5,997 bases of DNA from Stomatobaculum longum (GTDB lineage: Bacteria > Bacillota > Clostridia > Lachnospirales > Lachnospiraceae): the NCBI GenBank assembly GCA_905370385.1, contig CAJPKN010000094.1, positions 1 through 5,997 on the forward strand, written 5' to 3'. Shown piece after piece: positions 1-4,646 of this stretch. Numbering within the stretch: position 1 is the stretch's first letter; every line of letters starts with the position of its first letter. Made by a program: the position numbers and the translations under genes. A model generated the notes under the pieces. That model did not search any database and was not told where the DNA came from. It saw only the letters and a program-made list of their open reading frames with translations.

Positions 1-1436
1 TTCTCAAGGACTATCTCCGCCTTATAACGACTTGCGAGCTTGCTCACGACAATGTCAAGCTGCTGGTCGCCGATGCCGTAGAGCAGGGACTGGCGGTTCT
101 CGGCGTCGACCTCGGCGCGGAGCGTGCGGTCCTCTTCCATGAGCTTCGCGAGCCCGGACGCAATGCGGTCCTCATCGCCTTTGTTCTTAGCAACATAAGC
201 CTTATAGGTGTAGGGCTTCGAAATCTGCGGTGCGTTGTAGAGTATCGGTGCCTGCTTCCGCGCAAGCGTATCGCCGGTCTCAGTCTCGTTCAGCTTTGCC
301 ATTGCACCGATATCGCCCGGGCGAAGTTCGGAGACCTCGATTGCCTCCTTGCCGCGGAGCACATAAATCTTGCCGCTCTTCTCCTCGACTTCCTTCGCCG
401 TGTTGAAGAGCTCGCTGTCCGCGCGGAGCACGCCGGTCAAGACCTTTACCAAGCTGTACTTGCCGATAAACGGATCCGCGATGGTCTTAAAGACCTTCAT
501 CGAGAGGTTCACGTCCGGCTTATAGTTGGCAACAAAGTGCTCACCGGTCGTCAAATCCACGCCGCTGTCCCGTGCCGCTCTCTCGGGCGAGGGGAAGTAG
601 CGGACAATGGCATTCATCAGCGCGTTTGCGCCCTGCGCATTCACGCCGGAACCCATCATGACCGGCGCCATATCACCGGTCGCAACCTGCTCGCGAAGTG
701 CGCTGTAAATCTCCTCCTCGGTAAAGCTCTCGCCCGAGAAATAGCGCTCCATGAACTCTTCGCTGGACTCCGCGACTGCCTCGAGCAAAGCTTCGCGCGC
801 AATCTTTAAGTTGTGTTCGGAGTAATCCGGGATATCCGAATCCGTATACTCCGCGCTGTTCGTCGCAAAGCGGCGTCCCTTCATCTTGACGACGTTGACA
901 AAGCCGACAAACTTCTCGTTCTCACGAATGGGAAGATGCAGCGGTGCAACGCGCTTACCGAAGCGGGACTCCAGTCTCAACAGGAGTTCGCGATAGCTCG
1001 CCTTGTCATCGTCCATATTGGTCACAAAGAAGATACGCGGCAGGCGGAGTTTCTCGCAAAGTTCCCAAGCTTTGATGGTGCCGGGCTCCACGCCCGCCTT
1101 GCAGTTAATGACAATCACGGCTGCATCCGCCGCTGCGACCGCCTCCTCCACCTCACCGACAAAATCGAAATACCCCGGGGTATCAAGGAAATTGATCTTA
1201 ACCGGCTCTGCGTCCTGATCCGTATATTCGACCGGAATGAGCGCTGTGCTGATGGAGAAGCCGCGGCGCTGCTCTTCCTTATCATAGTCGCTGAGCGTTG
1301 AACCCTGCGGAACACTGCCCATCTTTTTCACCGCACCGCCGACAAAGGCACAAGCCTCTGCAAGCGTCGTTTTTCCGGCACCTCCGTGTCCCATGAGCAC
1401 GACGTTTCGAATCTGTGAAGTCTCGTAAACTTTCAT
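1..1436 (-). CDS. fusA2: Elongation factor G-like translation GTPase (EF-G-2/FusA2 type), 3' part outside window
   Basis: This is a ribosome-associated GTPase of the EF-G superfamily, closer to the EF-G-2 paralogues (such as Thermus EF-G-2) than to canonical EF-G. 478 codons are visible; EF-G-like proteins usually have about 650-700, so domains IV and V lie beyond the left edge. Visible motifs are the P-loop GHGGAGKT (residues 16-23), a switch I segment RGFSIS (58-63) with Ser where Thr is usual, DTPG (85-88), TNMD (139-142) in place of NKxD, and a G5-like GSG near 262. The G domain spans about 1-283, domain II about 310-390, and domain III from about 415 with GIGDQQLDI replacing canonical GELHLDI. 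The HGGAGKT P-loop and the PLHLPIRENEKFVGFVNV segment are typical of the paralogue group. ATG at 1436 is preceded by AGGAGGAG (1446-1453) at 9 nt spacing. Family assignment is firm; the physiological role is not known from sequence. Confidence 0.93.
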   Translation of the reverse strand, partial: MKVYETSQIRNVVLMGHGGAGKTTLAEACAFVGGAVKKMGSVPQGSTLSDYDKEEQRRGFSISTALIPVEYTDQDAEPVKINFLDTPGYFDFVGEVEEAVAAADAAVIVINCKAGVEPGTIKAWELCEKLRLPRIFFVTNMDDDKASYRELLLRLESRFGKRVAPLHLPIRENEKFVGFVNVVKMKGRRFATNSAEYTDSDIPDYSEHNLKIAREALLEAVAESSEEFMERYFSGESFTEEEIYSALREQVATGDMAPVMMGSGVNAQGANALMNAIVRYFPSPERAARDSGVDLTTGEHFVANYKPDVNLSMKVFKTIADPFIGKYSLVKVLTGVLRADSELFNTAKEVEEKSGKIYVLRGKEAIEVSELRPGDIGAMAKLNETETGDTLARKQAPILYNAPQISKPYTYKAYVAKNKGDEDRIASGLAKLMEEDRTLRAEVDAENRQSLLYGIGDQQLDIVVSKLASRYKAEIVLE

Positions 1437-1440
1437 TGTA

Positions 1441-1481
1441 AACAGCTCCTCCTATTCGTTGATATCCCGATAACAGCTGTT
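1441..1481 (-). promoter_or_regulatory. Possible hairpin in the EF-G-like gene leader reaching the ribosome binding site
   Basis: The leader carries a perfect 10 bp palindrome, AACAGCTGTT (1472-1481). On the transcript its AACAGCU half can pair with AGCUGUU (1447-1441), which overlaps the last two bases of the AGGAGGAG ribosome binding site. That gives 7 bp across a loop of about 27 nt. The complementarity is visible; folding and any role in controlling translation are inference. The palindrome could also be a small self-contained hairpin or a protein-binding site. Confidence 0.3.
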
Positions 1482-1505
1482 CGAGCCGAGCTTTTATCTC
1501 CAATT

Positions 1506-1534
1506 ATTCTACTAATTTCAGCCTAAAATTGCAA
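1506..1534 (-). promoter_or_regulatory. Sigma-A-type promoter of the EF-G-like gene
   Basis: Read on the minus strand, a -35 box TTGCAA (1534-1529) is followed after exactly 17 bp by a -10 box TAGAAT (1511-1506). Transcription should begin near 1499, giving a leader of about 63 nt before the ATG at 1436. The surrounding DNA is the most AT-rich part of the gap, which supports the call. Confidence 0.75.
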
Positions 1535-1568
1535 GGCATTTACAGCATAGCGCACAAATTCAGCTTTG

Positions 1569-1597
1569 TTGACAGGCCTAGTCGGAGCCGATAGAAT
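1569..1597 (+). promoter_or_regulatory. Sigma-A-type promoter of the tyrA-aroA operon
   Basis: A consensus TTGACA -35 box (1569-1574) and a TAGAAT -10 box (1592-1597) are separated by 17 bp. The predicted start is near 1604, so the untranslated leader is only about 18 nt and just holds the ribosome binding site. The spacer contains the inverted repeat TCGG-AG-CCGA (1582-1591), a conceivable operator, though short enough to be chance. Confidence 0.82.
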
Positions 1598-1609
1598 ATA
1601 AGAATTCTC

Positions 1610-1615
1610 AGGAGG
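1610..1615 (+). promoter_or_regulatory. Ribosome binding site that fixes the tyrA start
   Basis: AGGAGG directly abuts an ATG at 1616, which is too close to be used, and lies 6 nt before the in-frame ATG at 1622. The second ATG is therefore the likely start. It also places the start one residue before the TYGFIGLGLIGGS dinucleotide-binding strand, as usual for the family. Confidence 0.85.
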
Positions 1616-1621
1616 ATGCTT

Positions 1622-2710
1622 ATGACTTACGGTTTCATCGGTCTCGGACTCATCGGCGGTTCCATTGCAAAGGCACTGAAAGCATGGGAGCCCGGCTGTC
1701 AGATTTATGCCTACATGCCTTCGCGGGAGATGTTGGAGGAGGCACGTGCCGACGGCACGGTGGACCGTATCCTCTCAGGCGCGGAACCCTGCCTTGCAGA
1801 TTGCGATGTTGTATTTCTTTGCGCTCCGGTTGAGACAAACGGCAGCTACCTCGCGTCACTCCGCGATGTTTTGACGCCGGACACCCTGATCACCGATGTG
1901 GGCAGCAGCAAACAGAGCATAGAGCAAGAGGTGCTTCGCCTCGGACTCGGTGCGCAGTTTGTGGGCGGTCACCCGATGGCAGGTTCCGAGAAGAGCGGTT
2001 ATACCTACGCTGATGCTCTGCTTCTCGAAAACATCTTCTATCTGCTCTGCCCGACCGTAGACACGAAGCCCGAAATGCTGTCGCGCATGGACGCCCTGGT
2101 CCGCACCATGCTTGCAAACCCTTATGTGATCGATGCGGCGACCCACGACCGCGCGGTTGCGACCATTTCTCATCTCCCCCATCTCATTGCGGCTGCGCTT
2201 GTGAACCTCGTGAAGGACACGGACAACGAGGCGCATACCATGCGCTCCCTCGCCGCGGGCGGCTTCAAAGATATCACGCGGATTGCAAGCTCCTCACCCA
2301 TCATGTGGCAGCAGATTTTCTCCTCGAATCGGGAGGCCGTGCTCACGGTATTGAATCTCTATATCAACTCCCTCACGGAGATACGCAGCTCTTTGGAAGC
2401 GGACAATATGCAAGACATCCATGAACTCTTCTTAAAATCCGGCAAATTTCGTGACCAGTTCAGCGATGCCGCCGGGCTCCTCAGTGCGCAGTACTCCTTC
2501 TCGGTGCACGTCTCGGATAAGCCCGGTGCCATTTCCGTCATTGCCGCAATTCTTGCGGCAGGCAGCGTGAACGTAAAGAACATCGGCATCAACCACAACC
2601 GTGAGAGCGGAGACGGCGCTTTGCGCATTGAATTCTACGATGCCGAAAGTTGTCAGAAAGCCGCGGCGCTTTTGTGCGGCTACGGCTTTGAACTTGAAAT
2701 GAACCGCTGA
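1622..2710 (+). CDS. tyrA: Prephenate dehydrogenase with C-terminal ACT domain
   Basis: This cytosolic enzyme catalyses oxidative decarboxylation of prephenate to 4-hydroxyphenylpyruvate on the tyrosine branch. The product is 362 aa from ATG 1622, a normal length for the ACT-bearing form. The Rossmann motif GLGLIGGS is at 7-14, DVGSSK at 92-97, GGHPMAGSEKSGY with the expected catalytic His at 115-127 (H117), HDRAVATISHLPH at 175-187, and a helical segment with FKDITRIA (R220) that should contact substrate. An ACT domain fills about 292-362 and begins with SVHVSDKPGAISV, suggesting allosteric feedback by an aromatic amino acid; this is inferred. The loop after the second Rossmann strand reads YMPSREM and lacks the acidic residue common in NAD-specific enzymes, so cofactor preference is uncertain. 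Arogenate as substrate cannot be excluded. It is first in an operon, 43 bp before aroA. Confidence 0.95.
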   Translation: MTYGFIGLGLIGGSIAKALKAWEPGCQIYAYMPSREMLEEARADGTVDRILSGAEPCLADCDVVFLCAPVETNGSYLASLRDVLTPDTLITDVGSSKQSIEQEVLRLGLGAQFVGGHPMAGSEKSGYTYADALLLENIFYLLCPTVDTKPEMLSRMDALVRTMLANPYVIDAATHDRAVATISHLPHLIAAALVNLVKDTDNEAHTMRSLAAGGFKDITRIASSSPIMWQQIFSSNREAVLTVLNLYINSLTEIRSSLEADNMQDIHELFLKSGKFRDQFSDAAGLLSAQYSFSVHVSDKPGAISVIAAILAAGSVNVKNIGINHNRESGDGALRIEFYDAESCQKAAALLCGYGFELEMNR

Positions 2711-2742
2711 GACAGTTTGTTATTTGTTCGTAAGGAATAAGA

Positions 2743-2747
2743 AAGGA
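2743..2747 (+). promoter_or_regulatory. Ribosome binding site that fixes the aroA start
   Basis: AAGGA lies 6 nt before the ATG at 2754. An in-frame TTG at 2724 would add ten residues but has no ribosome binding site, and those residues (FVRNKKGRF) do not resemble an AroA N-terminus. The ATG at 2754 is preferred. Confidence 0.8.
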
Positions 2748-2753
2748 CGATTC

Positions 2754-4043
2754 ATGAATTACCCTGCTTTCAAGCCGCTCCGCGGCACGCTCACCGTTTC
2801 CGGCGATAAATCCATTTCTCACCGCGCCGTAATGCTCGGCTCTCTTGCGACCGGCACCACAGAGATTGAGGGCTTTTTGCCCGGAGAAGACTGCCTCTCC
2901 ACCATACGCTGCTTCCGCAGTATGGGCGTTCAGATTGAACAGAACGGCAGCTCGGTAAAAGTTTTCGGTCGTGGCCTAAGAGGATTAACAGCCCCCGCCG
3001 GGATACTTGACTGCGGCAACAGCGGCACCACGACGCGGCTCTTAAGCGGCGTTCTGGCCGCGCAACACTTTAACTCCGTGCTGAGCGGAGACGCTTCGAT
3101 TCAGCGCCGCCCGATGAAGCGCATCATGATACCGCTTCGCGCGATGGGGGCAGATATCACCAGTGTCTCCGGAAACGACTGTGCCCCCCTCTCTATTCAC
3201 GGCAAGCAGCTCTACGGCATCCATTTTAATTCCCCGATTGCCTCTGCCCAGGTAAAATCCGCTGTCCTGCTTGCAGGTCTCTATGCCTCGGGGCAGACCA
3301 CGGTCACCGAACCCGCACTTTCCCGCGACCATACCGAACGCATGCTTCGCAGCTTCGGTGCAAAGGTCTTAACCGGCAACTTCGAGGACCGTCCCTCCGT
3401 CACGGTCACCGAGACCCAAAATCTCTACGGCACTGAGATTTCCGTGCCGGGCGATATCAGTTCCGCTGCCTTTTTCCTGGTCGGTGCGAGTATTGTGCCG
3501 GGCAGTGAAGTGGTGCTCCGAAATGTAGGCATCAACCCGACAAGAGACGGTGTGATTTCCGCACTCCGCGCAATGGGCGCCAAGATTGAAGTTCTGGAAG
3601 TTAGGAACGAGGACAGTGAACCGGCGGCGGATCTTTTGGTGCGCTACGCGCCGCTTCACGGCACCGAAATCGGCGGCGCGCTGATTCCGCGCTTAATCGA
3701 TGAACTCCCAGTACTTGCGGCGGCAGCCGCTGTCGCCGAGGGGCGCACCGTGATACGCGATGCGGCGGAACTGAAAGTAAAGGAATCCAACCGCATCCGC
3801 ACCATGGCAGAGGGCCTGAGCCGCCTCGGCGCTCAGGTTGCGGAAACGGAAGACGGCCTCATCATCGACGGCGGCGCCGCGCTTCACGGCGGGGCGGTCG
3901 AGAGCTATTCGGATCACCGAATCGCAATGAGCTTTGCGATTCTCTCCCTCGTGACCGACGGGGAAGTGCGTATTTCCGATCCCGACTGTGTGAATATTTC
4001 CGCGCCGACTTTCTACGAAGACCTTAAGAGCCTGCTTTCATAA
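2754..4043 (+). CDS. aroA: 3-phosphoshikimate 1-carboxyvinyltransferase (EPSP synthase), class II type
   Basis: EPSP synthase transfers the enolpyruvyl group of PEP to shikimate-3-phosphate, the sixth step towards chorismate, in the cytosol. The 429 aa product is full length. Visible motifs are SGDKSISHR (16-24, with the substrate-binding Lys19), the PEP-binding loop NSGTTTR (89-95), GDASIQRRPMKR, SAQVK (164-168), RDHTE (191-195), NPTR (261-264), LIDELP with catalytic Asp316, VKESNR with Glu344, and SDHRIAMSFAI near the end. D316 and E344 correspond to D313 and E341 of the E. coli enzyme. GDKS, SAQVK, RDHTE and NPTR together match the motif set that defines class II EPSP synthases, the group of the Bacillus and Staphylococcus enzymes, which tolerate glyphosate better than class I. 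Tolerance here is inference; the Gly of the PEP loop (G91) is retained. It is co-transcribed with tyrA, which works downstream of chorismate. Confidence 0.97.
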   Translation: MNYPAFKPLRGTLTVSGDKSISHRAVMLGSLATGTTEIEGFLPGEDCLSTIRCFRSMGVQIEQNGSSVKVFGRGLRGLTAPAGILDCGNSGTTTRLLSGVLAAQHFNSVLSGDASIQRRPMKRIMIPLRAMGADITSVSGNDCAPLSIHGKQLYGIHFNSPIASAQVKSAVLLAGLYASGQTTVTEPALSRDHTERMLRSFGAKVLTGNFEDRPSVTVTETQNLYGTEISVPGDISSAAFFLVGASIVPGSEVVLRNVGINPTRDGVISALRAMGAKIEVLEVRNEDSEPAADLLVRYAPLHGTEIGGALIPRLIDELPVLAAAAAVAEGRTVIRDAAELKVKESNRIRTMAEGLSRLGAQVAETEDGLIIDGGAALHGGAVESYSDHRIAMSFAILSLVTDGEVRISDPDCVNISAPTFYEDLKSLLS

Positions 4044-4076
4044 GTTTTTCCGATTGTGTCTACTCCCAAAAAACAC

Positions 4077-4104
4077 TTGCAATTTTCATCCGATATGCTA
4101 TTAT
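4077..4104 (+). promoter_or_regulatory. Promoter of the tRNA-Val gene (extended -10)
   Basis: TTGCAA (4077-4082), a 16 bp spacer, then TATTAT (4099-4104), with TG at 4096-4097 making an extended -10 element. The predicted start is near 4111, about 9 nt before the mature tRNA, typical of an independent stable RNA promoter. Confidence 0.7.
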
Positions 4105-4119
4105 GTACTAGTGCTTTGC

Positions 4120-4193
4120 GGGATCGTAGCTCAGCTGGGATGAGCGTTCGCCTCACACGCGAAAGGTCAGGAGTTCGAGCCTCCTCGGTCCCA
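4120..4193 (+). tRNA. tRNA-Val (anticodon CAC)
   Basis: A complete 74 nt cloverleaf reads GUG valine codons. The acceptor stem GGGATCG/CGGTCCC (4120-4126 with 4186-4192) has seven pairs including one G-U. The D stem is GCTC/GAGC (4129-4132, 4142-4145). The anticodon stem is TTCGC/GCGAA (4147-4151, 4159-4163) around loop CTCACAC, with anticodon CAC at 4154-4156 and the conserved T at 4153. The T stem is AGGAG/CTCCT with loop TTCGAGC. The discriminator is A4193. The next bases are CGA, so the 3' CCA is not encoded and must be added after transcription. It has its own promoter upstream and its own terminator immediately downstream. Confidence 0.96.
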
Positions 4194-4198
4194 CGATG

Positions 4199-4231
4199 AA
4201 AACTCTGCCGATAATCGGCAGAGTTTTTTTT
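4199..4231 (+). terminator. Rho-independent terminator after tRNA-Val
   Basis: ACTCTGCCGA and TCGGCAGAGT form a perfect 10 bp stem around a TAA loop (4202-4224), followed by an uninterrupted run of eight T (4224-4231). The A run before the stem could extend the pairing. It starts 6 nt after the tRNA. It probably also ends any read-through from aroA, since no clear terminator lies between aroA and the tRNA. Confidence 0.93.
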
Positions 4232-4240
4232 ATGCTGTGA

Positions 4241-4556
4241 AAATTCGCTTTCTCGCCAAAGACCTATTCTTTGTCTCCCGCTCTCGCTATCTTCTCTTGT
4301 CTCTTCTCCTATTTCATCTCTTTATATCGTCTTTTGCTCCTTCTCTCTGCGCACCTTCTTTCTCGTCTTCTTGCCACTGCCGCATTGCTTTCCCGTATCC
4401 TTTCCGCGCAACGATGTTTCTGTCCTATTCTCTCTGCCTTTCTTTTTCCTTATTTCTTTTCTTCTGCCTTGCTTTATTCTTTCTCTCATTTTTCTCATCT
4501 CCCGCCGTTTTTGCTCTATCCTTCCTCTATCGCTGCACCATGCGCGTCCATTTCTA
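4241..4556. other. Polypyrimidine tract in the gap before ftsH; no convincing gene
   Basis: The gap from 4232 to 4646 is mostly a stretch that is strongly C/T-rich on the plus strand. A hand count over 4261-4560 gives T 140, C 103, G 31 and A 26, about 81% pyrimidine; 4441-4500 is 54 of 60. The neighbouring genes show nothing like this. Plus-strand frames stay open here (for instance GTG 4237 to a stop at 4557, a Leu/Phe/Ser-rich 106-residue string), but stop codons require purines, so openness is expected from composition alone. No ribosome binding site precedes these starts. No exact tandem repeat unit and no strong hairpin was seen. It could be a long untranslated ftsH leader, a Rho entry region, or a mutational relic; sequence alone does not decide. 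Confidence 0.7.
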
Positions 4557-4617
4557 ATCTTTTGATAAACTTTTCACACGCTCCCTTGCTTATCCTCTTC
4601 GATTGTGCTACAAACTG

Positions 4618-4623
4618 TATAAC
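4618..4623 (+). promoter_or_regulatory. Possible -10 element for ftsH
   Basis: TATAAC sits 24 nt before the ftsH ATG, in the short AT-rich stretch after the pyrimidine tract. No acceptable -35 box lies 16-18 bp upstream, where the DNA is still pyrimidine-rich. A start here would leave a leader of roughly 17 nt. The call is weak; ftsH may instead be transcribed from further upstream or through an activator. Confidence 0.3.
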
Positions 4624-4646
4624 ATATCACAGCAAAGGAGAACGTT

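Noticed and set aside
813..1301. 162-codon plus-strand open frame opposite the EF-G-like gene
   Set aside because: It lies antisense within a continuous, motif-rich EF-G-like reading frame, has no recognisable domain, and is a product of GC-rich codon bias on the other strand.
1616..1621. ATG at 1616 as the tyrA start
   Set aside because: It touches the AGGAGG sequence with no spacing; the ATG at 1622 is correctly spaced and fits the family N-terminus.
2724..2753. TTG at 2724 as the aroA start
   Set aside because: It lacks a ribosome binding site, and the ten extra residues do not fit AroA; ATG 2754 has AAGGA at 6 nt.
4018..4050. Terminator at the end of aroA (CTTA...TAAG followed by T5)
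   Set aside because: The stem is only 4 bp of A/T-rich pairs with a 14 nt loop, too weak for an intrinsic terminator.
4320..4498. Minus-strand Lys/Arg-rich frame of about 58 codons in the same tract
   Set aside because: It is the purine-rich complement of the tract, so Lys, Arg and Glu codons are expected; no ribosome binding site or promoter was seen.
4241..4556. CRISPR array or tandem repeat in the pyrimidine tract
   Set aside because: No repeat unit recurs at regular spacing; the sequence is compositionally biased but not periodic.
4562..4567. TTGATA as a -35 box for ftsH
   Set aside because: No -10-like hexamer occurs 16-18 bp downstream, and it is 50 bp from the only TATAAC candidate.
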